Assembly (NCBI GenBank): GCA_028688905.1
Contig: JAQTXH010000004.1
Span: forward strand, 73,636 to 137,635
Direction: 5' to 3'
DNA from: Acidiphilium sp.
GTDB taxonomy: Bacteria; Pseudomonadota; Alphaproteobacteria; Acetobacterales; Acetobacteraceae
Length of the DNA: 64,000 nt
Shown: positions 19,203 through 30,287 of the stretch, piece by piece
Layout of the letters: every line of letters starts with the position of its first letter
How positions within the stretch are numbered: the stretch's first letter is position 1
Position numbers and translations under genes: made by a program
The notes under the pieces: model-generated
Database searches by the model: none
Seen by the model: the letters and a program-made list of their open reading frames with translations, nothing else
What the model was told of the DNA's origin: nothing

Positions 19203-20260
19203 GCCGCCGCCTGGAGCGGATCGGGCAACGCGACCGCCCGATCGTATAATTGCTGGATCAAATCCTCGACCGCCGCAGCTTCATCGAGCCGGTTGACCGA
19301 GGCGCGAAACTCCGCTGCCCCCGGCAGGCCGCGCGCGTACCAGCCGATGTGCTTGCGCGCGACGCGCACCCCGGCGTGTTCGCCGTAGTGCGCCCGCATC
19401 GCGCGGTAATGGCCGATCAGCACGTCCCGTTGCGCCGCGAGGCCGGGTGCGGCGAGGCGTTGTCCGGTGGTGAGATAGCGGCAAACCTGGGCGGGAAACC
19501 ACGGCCGCCCGTAGGCACCGCGCCCGATCATCACGCCATCCGCCCCCGACCGCGTCAAGGCTGCGGCGGCGGCGTCCTCGGTGGTGATATCGCCGTTGAC
19601 GATCACCGGGATCGAAACCGCGTTCTTGACCGCGGCGATGAAATCCCAGTCGGCCACGCCCTCATAGAATTGCTGCCGGGTGCGGCCATGCACCGTCACC
19701 ATGGCAATGCCGGCGTCCTGCGCGATCCGGGCGAGGGTTGGGGCGTTCAGGCTCTGGCGATCCCAGCCCATCCGCATTTTCAGCGTCACCGGCACATCCA
19801 CCGCCCGCGCGGTTGCGTGCAGAATGCGCGCGGCCATCGCCTCGTCGCGCATCAGCGCTGAACCGGCCATCTGGCCGACCGCCACTTTTTTAACCGGGCA
19901 GCCGAAATTGATATCGATGAGATCCGCCCCGCCATCGACCGCGATTTTGGCCGCTTCCGCCATTGCCGCCGGGTCGCATCCGGCGAGTTGCACCGAGGAC
20001 GGCCCGTCGCCGCCCGCTACCGCCGCCATCCGCAGCGTTGCCGCGTTTTCGTGGATCATCGCCCAGGACGCGATCATTTCAGAAACAACGAGGCCGGCCC
20101 CCATGGATTTGACCAGGCGGCGAAACGGCAGGTCGCTCACCCCCGACATCGGGGCCAGGATGACCGGCACATCGATCACGACCATGCGTTCCGCGGAACC
20201 CCACGGCGCGCGCAGCGTGATCGGCTTGAGTTTCAGGAGGGGCTGAGTCACGGTGCTCAT
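19199..20260 (-). CDS. dusB: tRNA-dihydrouridine synthase DusB (NifR3)
   Basis: This 353-residue flavoenzyme reduces uridines in the tRNA D-loop. FMN/TIM-barrel motifs are [25 protein letters not shown] (catalytic Cys in GCPV), [14 protein letters not shown] and [11 protein letters not shown], with [16 protein letters not shown] near the phosphate site. The short C-terminal helical domain ([12 protein letters not shown]) is typical of DusB. It heads the nitrogen-regulation operon, the nifR3-ntrB-ntrC order classical in alphaproteobacteria, so its promoter in the 105-bp divergent gap with ispF probably drives ntrBCYX. Confidence 0.97.
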   Translation of the reverse strand: MSTVTQPLLKLKPITLRAPWGSAERMVVIDVPVILAPMSGVSDLPFRRLVKSMGAGLVVSEMIASWAMIHENAATLRMAAVAGGDGPSSVQLAGCDPAAMAEAAKIAVDGGADLIDINFGCPVKKVAVGQMAGSALMRDEAMAARILHATARAVDVPVTLKMRMGWDRQSLNAPTLARIAQDAGIAMVTVHGRTRQQFYEGVADWDFIAAVKNAVSIPVIVNGDITTEDAAAAALTRSGADGVMIGRGAYGRPWFPAQVCRYLTTGQRLAAPGLAAQRDVLIGHYRAMRAHYGEHAGVRVARKHIGWYARGLPGAAEFRASVNRLDEAAAVEDLIQQLYDRAVALPDPLQAAA

Positions 20261-20365
20261 GATTTAAGCAGTACATGCCCAGGCATTGACGCGCAATCGC
20301 CCAGTTGCCAAAGCCCGCAAGTTGATTTTGCCTGCCCTGTTGACTTTGCCCGATCGGAGACGTGC

Positions 20366-20881
20366 GTGGACCTGAAAACCCTGATCGCCAGCGGCGCGGT
20401 GCCCCGCGTTGGCACTGGCTACGATGTGCATGCGCTGCAAGCGGATCGCCGATTGATCCTCTGCGGGGTCGAAATTCCGCACGAGAGGGGTCTTGCGGGC
20501 CATTCCGACGCCGATGTCGGTATTCATGCTTTGTGCGATGCGATTTATGGCGCGCTGGCCGAGGGCGACATCGGCCGTCATTTTCCGCCCACGGAGGCAA
20601 CCTGGAAGGGCGCCGATTCCGCCCGGTTTCTGCGCCACGCCGCCGGTCTGGCGGCATCGAAGGGCGGTGCGATCGTCAATGTAGATGTCACGATCATCTG
20701 CGAACAACCCAAAATCACGCCGCACGCCCTGGCGATGCGGCATCGGCTGGCCGAGCTGATGGCGATTCCGCTTGATCGCGTTTCGGTCAAGGCAACCACC
20801 TCGGAACGCCTCGGGTTTACCGGCCGGGGTGAGGGCATCGCCGCACAGGCGGCGTGTCTCGTGTTGCTGCCGATCGGTTGA
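20366..20881 (+). CDS. ispF: 2-C-methyl-D-erythritol 2,4-cyclodiphosphate synthase IspF
   Basis: IspF forms the cyclic diphosphate intermediate of the MEP isoprenoid pathway. The 171-residue protein shows the zinc-site motif GTGYDVHAL (Asp and His), [15 protein letters not shown], the flexible loop with [10 protein letters not shown], and the C-terminal [21 protein letters not shown] choose the GTG at 20366 because GGAG lies 6 bases upstream and the preceding frame encodes nothing like a protein. Many alphaproteobacteria have a fused IspDF at this locus next to dusB; here only the IspF half is present. Confidence 0.95.
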   Translation: MDLKTLIASGAVPRVGTGYDVHALQADRRLILCGVEIPHERGLAGHSDADVGIHALCDAIYGALAEGDIGRHFPPTEATWKGADSARFLRHAAGLAASKGGAIVNVDVTIICEQPKITPHALAMRHRLAELMAIPLDRVSVKATTSERLGFTGRGEGIAAQAACLVLLPIG

Positions 20882-20974
20882 CTGGCTCCAACATGCGATG
20901 CGGGCCTGAAAGTCGCGCCGATTGCCACCACCGCAGTGCCGGATTAGAACCCGCGCGATGTTCGGAAGGTTCTC

Positions 20975-23084
<2,110 letters not shown>

Positions 23085-23088
23085 GAAG

Positions 23089-23203
23089 GGTTCTTTTTTG
23101 TAAAAAAAGAACCAAAAAACTTTTATTCGCTGGGGCAACGAAATCGCCACAGCCTCAGGCCCAGCTCCAAAAATTTTTTGCTTCTTTTTTATAAAAAAAA
23201 GCC
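23089..23203. repeat. MITE-like paired-hairpin element, copy 1
   Basis: Two hairpins face each other across about 65 bp. The left arm pairs GGTTCTTTTTT with AAAAAAAGAACC (23089-23113) and the right arm pairs GCTTCTTTTTT with AAAAAAAAGCC (23180-23203). Each is flanked on the inside by AAAAAACTTTT or its complement. The interior holds TGGGGCA and CCTCAGG. A closely similar arrangement occurs at 30099-30208, and one arm recurs alone at 33719-33758. Located between pyrG and kdsA it may also stop or attenuate transcripts, although the T-runs lie inside the stems. Confidence 0.75.
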
Positions 23204-23234
23204 TTCCTTAACTTTTCCCTGCTCAGGTACCCGC

Positions 23235-24050
23235 ATGCACGTCACCATTGGCGATCTCACCATCGGCAACGACCTTCCTTTCACCCTGATCTCCGGCCCC
23301 TGCCAGATAGAATCCGCCGATCATGCCATCGGGGTCGCCGCCGAACTGGTCGAGATGACCCGCGCGCTGGGCATCGGCCTGATCTTCAAATCGAGTTATG
23401 ACAAGGCCAACCGCACGTCGCTCGGCACCGGGCGCGGGGTGGGGATGGCGGCGGGGTTGCAGATTCTGGCGGATATTCGGGGTAAATTCGGCATTCCGGT
23501 GCTGACCGATGTGCATGATGCGTATCAGTGTGCGCCGGTGGCCGAGGCGGTGGACGTTTTGCAGATCCCGGCGTTTTTGTGCCGCCAGACCGATCTGCTG
23601 TTGGCGGCGGGGAACACGGGGCGGGCGATCAATGTGAAGAAGGGGCAGTTTCTGGCCCCGTGGGATATGAAAAATGTCGCGGCGAAGATCGCCAGCACCG
23701 GCAATGAGCGGATTTTGTTGACCGAACGGGGCGCGAGTTTCGGCTACAACACGCTGGTCAGCGATTTCCGGGCTTTGCCGATCCTGGCGCAGACGGGTTA
23801 CCCCGTGGTGTTCGATGCGACGCATTCGGTGCAGCAGCCAGGCGGACAGGGTGGATCGTCGGGCGGGCAGCGGGAGTTTGCCCCGGTGCTGGCGCGGGCG
23901 GCTTTGGCGGTAGGGTGTGCGGCGCTGTTCATCGAATGTCATCCCGATCCTGATCATGCGCCCTCGGATGGGCCGAACATGATACCGCTGGATCAGATGC
24001 CGGCGTTGCTGGCGCGGTTACAGCGTTTCGATCTCGTCGCGAAAGCGTGA
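23235..24050 (+). CDS. kdsA: 3-deoxy-8-phosphooctulonate synthase KdsA
   Basis: KdsA condenses phosphoenolpyruvate with arabinose 5-phosphate to make KDO-8-phosphate for lipopolysaccharide. The 271-residue TIM-barrel protein has [69 protein letters not shown] and [19 protein letters not shown]. The Cys in SGPC marks the metal-dependent class, unlike the Asn of the E. coli enzyme. The start is the ATG before the first strand; an upstream in-frame start at 23178 would read through the hairpin repeat. Confidence 0.97.
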   Translation: MHVTIGDLTIGNDLPFTLISGPCQIESADHAIGVAAELVEMTRALGIGLIFKSSYDKANRTSLGTGRGVGMAAGLQILADIRGKFGIPVLTDVHDAYQCAPVAEAVDVLQIPAFLCRQTDLLLAAGNTGRAINVKKGQFLAPWDMKNVAAKIASTGNERILLTERGASFGYNTLVSDFRALPILAQTGYPVVFDATHSVQQPGGQGGSSGGQREFAPVLARAALAVGCAALFIECHPDPDHAPSDGPNMIPLDQMPALLARLQRFDLVAKA

Positions 24051-24142
24051 ACCGGGCAGGAATTGTGCTGAGGGCAATCGGGACATAGCGGCTCGCTCAA
24101 TCGTGTGTTGGGTTGCGCGCACCCTGGTCGCATGAAGCGCGC

Positions 24143-25954
24143 ATGGCACGCGATGCGATGGAACGGAGCCGGTTTACCCGGCGCACACTGATTATCGGGG
24201 GCGCGCAGACGCTGGTGTTCGGCGGGCTGGTGGCGCGGCTGTATGATTTGCAGGTGATCGAGCATCCGCATTATCGCAAACAGGCGCGGGATAATGCGAT
24301 TGCGCAGCGGCCGTTGGTACCCGAGCGCGGACTGATCACCGATCGCACCGGCGCGTTGCTTGCCGGCAATCGCCAGCATTGGCGGGCGTTGTTTCTGCTG
24401 ACCGATGCGCACGATCCACAGGGGGTGATCGCGCGGTTTGCCGAACTGATGGCTTTGTCGCCGGTGGAGCAGGCGCGGCTGGAAGCGGTGATCGCCGGGC
24501 CGGCGCAGTATGTGCCGGTGGTGCTCAAGCACGATCTGGATTGGGAGGAAATGGCGCGGCTGGAGGTTCATGCGACACAACTGCCCGGTGTGATCATCGA
24601 CCGCGGATTTTCGCGGTTCTATCCGCTGGGGGCTGATGCCGCCCATACCGTGGGCTATGTGGTACGGCCGAACGCGGCGGAAGCGGCGCAAAATCCGGTG
24701 CTCGCGTTGCCCGGTGCGCGGGTAGGTGGATCGGGGATCGAACAGGCGCGTGATGCGGTGCTGCTGGGTGCGCCCGGCGTGGTCGAGACCGAGGTCGATG
24801 CGCTGGGTTCGGTGGTGCGCGTGCTGGATCGCGATGCCGGGCAGCAGGGCAAAATCGTGTCGCTCACGCTCGACACCGTGCTGCAACGCGCCGCCGTCAC
24901 CGCGCTGGCCGGAAGGGTGGGTGCGACGGTGCTGCTCGATGCGCAGGACGGCGCTGTGCTGGCGATGGCGAGCGCGCCCTCGTTCGATCCCGCCTGGTTC
25001 GACCAGGGCGTGCCGGATGCGGTGTGGTCGCGCTGGATGAAAAACCCGGAACGCCCGCTGACCAACCGGACGACGCAGGGATTGTATGCGCCGGGGTCGT
25101 CGTTCAAGCCGACCGTGGCACTGGCGGCGTTGCGCTGCGGCGCGATCACCGCCGAAACCCGGTTCTTCTGCCCGGGGTATCTGAAGATCGGCGACCGGAT
25201 GTTCTATTGCTGGCTGCGATCGGGCCATGGTTCGATGGACGCGGCCTCGGCACTGCAACAGAGTTGCGACGTGTTCTACTACCATGTCGCGATGCGCACC
25301 GGGATCGACCGGATGGCGGCGATGGGCGACCGGCTGGGGCTGACCGGGCCGCCGCATCTCGATTTCCCCGATCTCGCCGCCGGGTTTCTGCCGACACGCG
25401 ATTGGGCGTGGCAGCGGCGGATCAACTGGACCGAGGGTGATACGGCGGTGGAGGGGATCGGGCAGGGCTATACGCTGTTCACGCCCTTGAATATGGCGAC
25501 GATGATCGCGCGGGTGGCGACGGGGCAGGCAATCGTGCCGCATCTGGTGCGGGCAGTGGGTGAAGCGATGGCCGCGCGCCCAACGCCGGGCGGTCTGAGG
25601 CTGGACGATGAGCATCTGGCGGTAGTGCGGCGCGGGTTGGATGAGGTGGTGAACACGCCGGCGGGGACATCCTGGGGGGCGCGGCTGATGCTGCCGGGGG
25701 GCGTGCGGATGGCTGGCAAGACCGGCACCGCCCAGGTGATCAACGAAGACGCCGCGATGGAAGCGGCCAATTACAACGACGCGCGGTTACCCTGGAAATT
25801 CCGGCCGAACGCGCTGTTCGTGGGATATGCGCCGGTGGATAAGCCCCGGTTCGCGGCGGCGGTGGTGATCGAGCATGGCACGCTGCTGGGGCCGGTGAAG
25901 GTGGCGCGCGATGTGTTCACGGCGGCGTTTGGGCAGGATTTGGCGGTGGGGTGA
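24143..25954 (+). CDS. mrdA: Penicillin-binding protein 2 (MrdA), elongation transpeptidase
   Basis: This class-B PBP of 603 residues makes lateral-wall crosslinks with RodA and MreBCD. One N-terminal helix (LIIGGAQTLVFGGLVARLYDLQ) precedes the dimerisation domain (RGLITDRTGALLA) and the transpeptidase domain. The active-site motifs are SSFK (nucleophile Ser319, Lys322), SCD in LQQSCDVFYY, and KTGTAQV (Lys526). The length suits MrdA. mreBCD and rodA, often adjacent, are not in the window. The start at the second candidate ATG has GAAG upstream; a TTG at 24113 is also possible. It borders the accessory island downstream. Confidence 0.94.
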   Translation: MARDAMERSRFTRRTLIIGGAQTLVFGGLVARLYDLQVIEHPHYRKQARDNAIAQRPLVPERGLITDRTGALLAGNRQHWRALFLLTDAHDPQGVIARFAELMALSPVEQARLEAVIAGPAQYVPVVLKHDLDWEEMARLEVHATQLPGVIIDRGFSRFYPLGADAAHTVGYVVRPNAAEAAQNPVLALPGARVGGSGIEQARDAVLLGAPGVVETEVDALGSVVRVLDRDAGQQGKIVSLTLDTVLQRAAVTALAGRVGATVLLDAQDGAVLAMASAPSFDPAWFDQGVPDAVWSRWMKNPERPLTNRTTQGLYAPGSSFKPTVALAALRCGAITAETRFFCPGYLKIGDRMFYCWLRSGHGSMDAASALQQSCDVFYYHVAMRTGIDRMAAMGDRLGLTGPPHLDFPDLAAGFLPTRDWAWQRRINWTEGDTAVEGIGQGYTLFTPLNMATMIARVATGQAIVPHLVRAVGEAMAARPTPGGLRLDDEHLAVVRRGLDEVVNTPAGTSWGARLMLPGGVRMAGKTGTAQVINEDAAMEAANYNDARLPWKFRPNALFVGYAPVDKPRFAAAVVIEHGTLLGPVKVARDVFTAAFGQDLAVG

Positions 25955-26340
25955 AGTGAGCATTGCGCCGTTCATGTCAGCCCAGTGACCGCGCGGCTAT
26001 ACGCTTTTACAACCACGACTTATGGCATGAATTATGTTGCTGCTAACACGGAATTTTTAGGGCGAAATGGCAGCGGACGGTAAAGCCAGACCTGGATGCG
26101 GATGCCCGACGGGTGTCAATTCACAGGCGCGGACCTCGTGGGCATCGGCATCAATTCCCAGGTCAGAAGCTTTGCGATCAGGCGCAAAGTGGGAGCCATG
26201 TGCAGTTCCAGCCCTATAAGATTTCGTATCAATAATTGATGTGTTATCGAATGGGGATCAAGTGTCACTGCAAATGAACCGACCATCAACCCGATGGGCG
26301 CGTTCCGATGCTCTATGTGCGCGTGCTGAAAGGAGCCTTC
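25955..26340. other. Intergenic region at left edge of accessory island
   Basis: This 386-bp gap is less GC-rich than its surroundings (for example AATTATGTTGCTGCTAAC at about 26031-26048) and holds no supported gene, tRNA or insertion-sequence end. AAGGAG at 26329-26335 is the ribosome-binding site for the fusion gene. AT-rich stretches near 26220-26250 could hold the promoter, but I could not assign clear -35 and -10 boxes. Confidence 0.5.
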
Positions 26341-28743
26341 ATGGCTGTGACCGAGGTCGACCATCTCATCCTGGGCGGAGGAGCCGCCGCCGCGACAGCG
26401 GTCGAGACGCTGCGCCTCGAAGACGCCGGTTGCTCGATCATGATCCTGTCGGCCGACAGCAGCCCGCCTTATTATCGCCCGGCTCTGTCCAAACAATTCC
26501 TGCTCGGAAGCGCGCCAGATGATCAGATATTGCTTCACCCGGCGAAATTCTACGAAGAGCAACGTATATCGCTCCTGCTGAACACGGAGGCGGCCGTGCT
26601 GGACACCGCCGCACGGATCGTCACCATAGCGACGGGCGAACGGGTTCATTACGAGCGCCTGCTGATCGCGACCGGCTCCAGCGGAAAGCGGCTCACCCTT
26701 CCGGGCACCGAGCTTCCTGGCGTCCATCATCTGCGCGGCAGAACTGAATGCGAGGCGATCCGGCGCGAGATCAACCACGGTGCCAGACGTGCCGTCGTGC
26801 TGGGCGCAAGCTTCCTCGGCATGGAAATCGCCATGTCGTTGATCGATCTCGGTCTCGACGTCACCATCGTCGAGGAACGGGACCGCGTGCTGACCCATGT
26901 CGAATCCGGCCGTGTCTCGGACTATTTCAGGCGCCACGCCGAAAAGAGAGGCGCAACGGTGCTGCTTTCCGACACGATCACCGCGATCCACGGTGCCGGC
27001 CGGATTCGCGAGGTCGAAACCCGGTCCGGCATGAAACTCCCCTGCGACCTGCTGGTGGTGAGCATCGGCGTGGTGCCGGTCACCGATTTCCTGATGGGAA
27101 GCGGCATCGCGCTGGATGAGGGGCTTGTCATCGTCGATGACCAGTTGCGGACCAATGTACCCAACATCTTTGCCGCCGGCGACGTGACCAGCTTCCTCGA
27201 TCCGGTCTTCGGGTGCCGCCGGCACATCGAGCATTGGGACAACGCGGTCAAGCAAGGCCGGCTCGCGGCCCGTAATATGCTCGGCCGCCGCCTGCGCTAT
27301 GACGAGGTCTCCTACTTCTTTTGCGACATCGGCGACATCAGCTTCAGCATGCTCGGCGCGCCCGAGGAGGCCGACGAACGCGTCGCGCGCGGATCGCTCG
27401 CGTCTAAATCGCTTGCTCTCTTCTACCTGAAGGACGACGTGCCGCGCGCGCTGCTATCGGTCGGCCGCCCGACCGAGGAGACACGCAGCATCGAGGGGCT
27501 GATCCGCTATCGTGTCAATCTGTACGACGAGAAAGCGAAGCTTCACGATCCCAACTTCGCGCTCGATCGGATTCCAACACAGACCGTTCTCGTCCTGCAG
27601 GGGGGTGGTGCGATGGGCGCGTTCGAATGTGGTGCCATCAAAGCCCTCGAGGAAGAAGGCATCTTTCCCGATATCGTGGCGGGCATCTCGATCGGTGCGC
27701 TCAATGGGGCGATCGTCGCTGGCAATCCACGGCACGCCACCCAGGCGCTGGAATCCTTCTGGTCGGCGATCGCGGTCGTTTCCCCCGCCCCGCTCGGCGA
27801 GGAAGCGGCGCGGGCGATCACGGCGGCGCAAATACTGACATTCGGGGTGCCCAATTTCTTCCGGCCCCGCTGGATGCAGTCCTTCATGGCCCCGATGGCC
27901 TTGCCGTCGAGCTGGACCAGCTTCTACGATGTTGCGCCGATGAAGGCGCTGATCGCGCGCTATGTCGATTTTGGCAAGCTCAAGGCCAGTCCCATCCGCT
28001 TGCTGGTGGGAGCGGTCAATGTGCAATCGGGCGAACTGGAAGTGTTCGACAGCTACGTCGACGATCTAACGCCCGATCATGTGCTGGCGAGCGGCAGCCT
28101 GCCGCCCGGCTTCCCATGGACCGAAATCGGCGGCAAGGCTTATTGGGACGGCGGCGTCATCAGCAATTCGCCGCTCGACATCGTGATCGACCGCTGCGGG
28201 CCGGACGGAAAGCGCGTCTATATCGTCGATCTGTTCGTGGGCCAGCGCCCGCTTCCCACCAACATGATGGAGGTCCTGGCCCGGCGTGACGAGATCGTCT
28301 ATTCGGAGCGGGTCCGCAGCGACCTGCGCTTCCGCGAGATTTCGGGGTCCTATCGCCAGTTGGTCGACCGCGTTCTCGAACTGGTCGATCCGGCAACCCA
28401 GGCGAAGATTAGACAGCGCCCGCTCTATATCGAGTTGATGGGTGACGGTGCCGCGACGACCATCACCCGCTTTGTCCGGCGGGGCCGCGATGGCGAACCC
28501 TCGTCGCGGGACTATGATTTCTCCGATATCTCCATCCGCGCCAATCAGGAACAAGGCTATGCGCTGGTGAAGGAAACGCTGCACACATCCGCCGACCGGC
28601 TTGCCGAAGGCGCGGACGATGTTCCCGATGCAGCGTCTCCCCTGCCCCGCCTGTTCCCTGCAATCGGCGAAAACAATCGTCTGGCAGGCGATGTGCCACC
28701 TCGCAGACAAGCCGGAAAAACCAAAGCAGAGCCGCCTTTGTAG
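26341..28743 (+). CDS. Fusion protein: ferredoxin-reductase-like FAD/NAD(P) oxidoreductase + patatin-like phospholipase
   Basis: The 800-residue protein joins two complete enzymes. Residues 1-~410 form a pyridine-nucleotide-disulfide-type flavoprotein like putidaredoxin/biphenyl ferredoxin reductases: FAD loop LGGGAAAAT (11-19), YYRPALSKQFLLG, NAD loop VVLGASFLGMEIA (152-164) and second FAD motif NIFAAGDVTSF (Asp281). Residues ~415-635 form a patatin hydrolase with oxyanion GGGAMGAF (421-428), nucleophile GISIG (Ser450) and DGG (Asp603). A C-terminal region to ~755 resembles the DUF3734 tail of patatins linked to polyhydroxybutyrate use. The start has AAGGAG 5 bases upstream; an ATG at 26308 lacks this. 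No stop or frameshift separates the halves. Confidence 0.9.
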   Translation: MAVTEVDHLILGGGAAAATAVETLRLEDAGCSIMILSADSSPPYYRPALSKQFLLGSAPDDQILLHPAKFYEEQRISLLLNTEAAVLDTAARIVTIATGERVHYERLLIATGSSGKRLTLPGTELPGVHHLRGRTECEAIRREINHGARRAVVLGASFLGMEIAMSLIDLGLDVTIVEERDRVLTHVESGRVSDYFRRHAEKRGATVLLSDTITAIHGAGRIREVETRSGMKLPCDLLVVSIGVVPVTDFLMGSGIALDEGLVIVDDQLRTNVPNIFAAGDVTSFLDPVFGCRRHIEHWDNAVKQGRLAARNMLGRRLRYDEVSYFFCDIGDISFSMLGAPEEADERVARGSLASKSLALFYLKDDVPRALLSVGRPTEETRSIEGLIRYRVNLYDEKAKLHDPNFALDRIPTQTVLVLQGGGAMGAFECGAIKALEEEGIFPDIVAGISIGALNGAIVAGNPRHATQALESFWSAIAVVSPAPLGEEAARAITAAQILTFGVPNFFRPRWMQSFMAPMALPSSWTSFYDVAPMKALIARYVDFGKLKASPIRLLVGAVNVQSGELEVFDSYVDDLTPDHVLASGSLPPGFPWTEIGGKAYWDGGVISNSPLDIVIDRCGPDGKRVYIVDLFVGQRPLPTNMMEVLARRDEIVYSERVRSDLRFREISGSYRQLVDRVLELVDPATQAKIRQRPLYIELMGDGAATTITRFVRRGRDGEPSSRDYDFSDISIRANQEQGYALVKETLHTSADRLAEGADDVPDAASPLPRLFPAIGENNRLAGDVPPRRQAGKTKAEPPL

Positions 28744-28945
28744 AACTTGCAGGACCAAAGTACTGTCGAGTTGGATGCAGCGGGTTCGGTTTTGAGCAAC
28801 ACAATTCCAATTCATTATTTTTTTGCGGATAAATACTACACAATAAATTTTGTATTCGAAACGGCGCAAGCGATGGAAATTGCGGACACGGAGGCTCACG
28901 CTCGCGGGTGGGGGTTCGGAGCGGGTTGCCGGACACGCACTCCAT
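28744..28945. other. AT-rich gap between fusion gene and IS630 element
   Basis: About 200 bp follow the fusion stop. The centre (28800-28860) is AT-rich and the last 80 bp are GC-rich. No gene, tRNA or clear terminator was recognised. The last part reads through into the left terminal repeat of the insertion sequence. Confidence 0.5.
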
Positions 28946-28947
28946 TA

Positions 28948-30050
28948 CTCACAAGTCGGTAATTAAGGCGACATTTTGCTAGGCGTATGGTTACGAGTAT
29001 GATATAAATCTGGCATGAAACGTGACGGTCGAAGGTTTGATCATCGTACCCTGGAAACCATCCGGTTGATGGCCGTAGAGCGAGTGCGCGAGGGCGAGGC
29101 GGCTTCCTCAGTGATTGCCTCATACGGGTTCAGCCGCACGACGATTTATAAATGGCTTGCTGCGGCATCGAAGCCCGGGGTCGGGGTGAAAGCGTTGCGG
29201 TCACGGCCGGCAACCGGCCGGCCGCGGCGCCTGACGCGACGCCAGGAGCAGCAGGTGTTACGTTGGGTCAATGGCCGCGATCCACGCCAATACGGCATGG
29301 ATTTCGGGTTGTGGACGCGGCACGTTGTAGCTGAACTGATCGAGCGCAAGTTCGGTATCCAACTCGGTGTGACGGCGGTGGGCGAACTGCTGGCGAAGCT
29401 GGGCCTGACGCCGCAAAAGCCGTTGCAGCGTGCCTATCAGCGCGACCCGGAGGCGATCGAGGCATGGCGACGCGAGCGGTTTCCTGAAATCGCCAAGCAG
29501 GCAAAGTCTTGTGGCGGCGAGGTCTTTTTCTGGGACGAGTCCGGTTTCCGGGCCGACGCCGTGCATGGCAAGACCTGGGGCGTGAAGGGACAGACGCCGA
29601 TCATCGAGCGTCCTGGTCAGCGGCAATCGATCAGCGCCGCCTCGGCGATCACGGCGCGCGGCGGGTTCTGGTATTGCACCTACGAAGGCGGGCTGAATGC
29701 TGAGTTGTTCGTCGTGCTGCTACGCCAGATGATGCGGTACCGCACAAGGCCGGTACACCTGGTCCTCGACGGGTTACCAGCCCACAAAACAGCGCTGGTG
29801 AGAGCCTACGTGGCGTCGACCAATGGGATGCTGACGTTGCATTTTCTCCCTGGCTACGCCCCTGACCTGAACCCCGATGAACTGGTCTGGAGCCACATGA
29901 AGCGCACGGGCGTCGCCAGAACTCCGTTACGCCAAGGCGAAAAGCTTCAGGACAAAATCGAAGCCCAACTCGCTGCCATCAAGCGCAAACCACGTCTCGT
30001 CCAATCATTTTTCAAAGCACCGACTGTCGCCTATATTACCGACTTCTGAG
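28948..30050 (+). mobile_element. Complete IS630-family insertion sequence (~1.1 kb)
   Basis: Terminal inverted repeats of about 27 bp begin CTCACAAGTCGGTAAT at the left (28948) and, read inward from the right end (30050), CTCAGAAGTCGGTAAT. They match at all but three positions. A TA dinucleotide lies directly outside each end (28946-28947 and 30051-30052), the TA target duplication expected for IS630/Tc1-mariner transposition. One intact transposase gene fills the element, and its stop codon lies inside the right repeat. All parts look intact, so the element may still be mobile. Confidence 0.93.
29015..30049 (+). CDS. IS630-family transposase
   Basis: The 344-residue DDE transposase has an N-terminal helix-turn-helix pair (ASSVIASYGFSRTTIYKWL, then a winged region around LTRRQEQQVLRW) and an RNase-H-like catalytic domain. 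The acidic triad is Asp in FFWDESGF (~173), Asp in LVLDGLPAHK (~251) and Glu in YAPDLNPDELVW (~290). KTWGVKGQTP is another family hallmark. It is a single frame, without the programmed frameshift some IS630 members use, and appears intact. Confidence 0.96.
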   Translation: MKRDGRRFDHRTLETIRLMAVERVREGEAASSVIASYGFSRTTIYKWLAAASKPGVGVKALRSRPATGRPRRLTRRQEQQVLRWVNGRDPRQYGMDFGLWTRHVVAELIERKFGIQLGVTAVGELLAKLGLTPQKPLQRAYQRDPEAIEAWRRERFPEIAKQAKSCGGEVFFWDESGFRADAVHGKTWGVKGQTPIIERPGQRQSISAASAITARGGFWYCTYEGGLNAELFVVLLRQMMRYRTRPVHLVLDGLPAHKTALVRAYVASTNGMLTLHFLPGYAPDLNPDELVWSHMKRTGVARTPLRQGEKLQDKIEAQLAAIKRKPRLVQSFFKAPTVAYITDF

Positions 30051-30098
30051 TAATCACAAGGGATGAAGGGTGGGAAAGTGGAAAGAAGGGAAGGGAAG

Positions 30099-30208
30099 GC
30101 TACTTTTTTGAAAAAAGTAGCAAAAAACTTTTGTTAGTTGGGGCACGGGTGTTTCAGAGGGCACGGGCTCAGGGTCAGAAAGTTTTTTGGGTTTTTTCAA
30201 AAAAGAAC
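30099..30208. repeat. MITE-like paired-hairpin element, copy 2
   Basis: The left arm is an 11-bp perfect stem, GCTACTTTTTT/AAAAAAGTAGC, around a single G (30099-30121). The right arm pairs GTTTTTTC with AAAAAAGAAC (30191-30208). Between them are AAAAAACTTTTGTTAG, TTGGGGCA and GGCTCAGG, closely paralleling copy 1 at 23089-23203. It starts about 50 bp beyond the insertion sequence and abuts a REP-type palindrome. Confidence 0.75.
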
Positions 30209-30230
30209 TGCTTTTTCTTGCCTTTTGCAA

Positions 30231-30262
30231 GATGGATTGCTTCGCTGCGCTCGCAATGACGC
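30231..30262. repeat. REP-type palindrome (ATTGC...GCAAT family)
   Basis: The stretch GGATTGCTTCGCTGCGCTCG followed by CAATGAC forms a short stem between ATTGC and GCAAT. This is the widely dispersed bacterial repeat whose complement encodes the familiar artefact peptide VIASAAKQS. Here it directly follows paired-hairpin copy 2 and ends about 25 bases before the next start codon. Confidence 0.8.
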
Positions 30263-30287
30263 GGAGGCGGTCGTTAGGGGAGCGGAT

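Noticed and set aside
23993-25615. Long minus-strand open frame of 540 codons opposite mrdA
   Set aside because: Composition is Arg/His/Pro-rich and the plus strand carries intact penicillin-binding motifs.
26018-26050. Possible sigma-54 promoter (TGGCA...TTGCT)
   Set aside because: The GG and GC elements are about three bases too far apart for the required -24/-12 spacing.
28890-28945. Possible tRNA 3' end (GGTTCGGAGC) near the insertion sequence
   Set aside because: The T-loop and arm pairing do not fit a tRNA, and there is no D or anticodon arm upstream.
30138-30287. Upstream extension of the toroid-like protein containing RTAFSCLLQDGLLRC
   Set aside because: It is translation of hairpin and REP palindrome DNA; the GGGGAG-supported ATG at 30288 is the better start.
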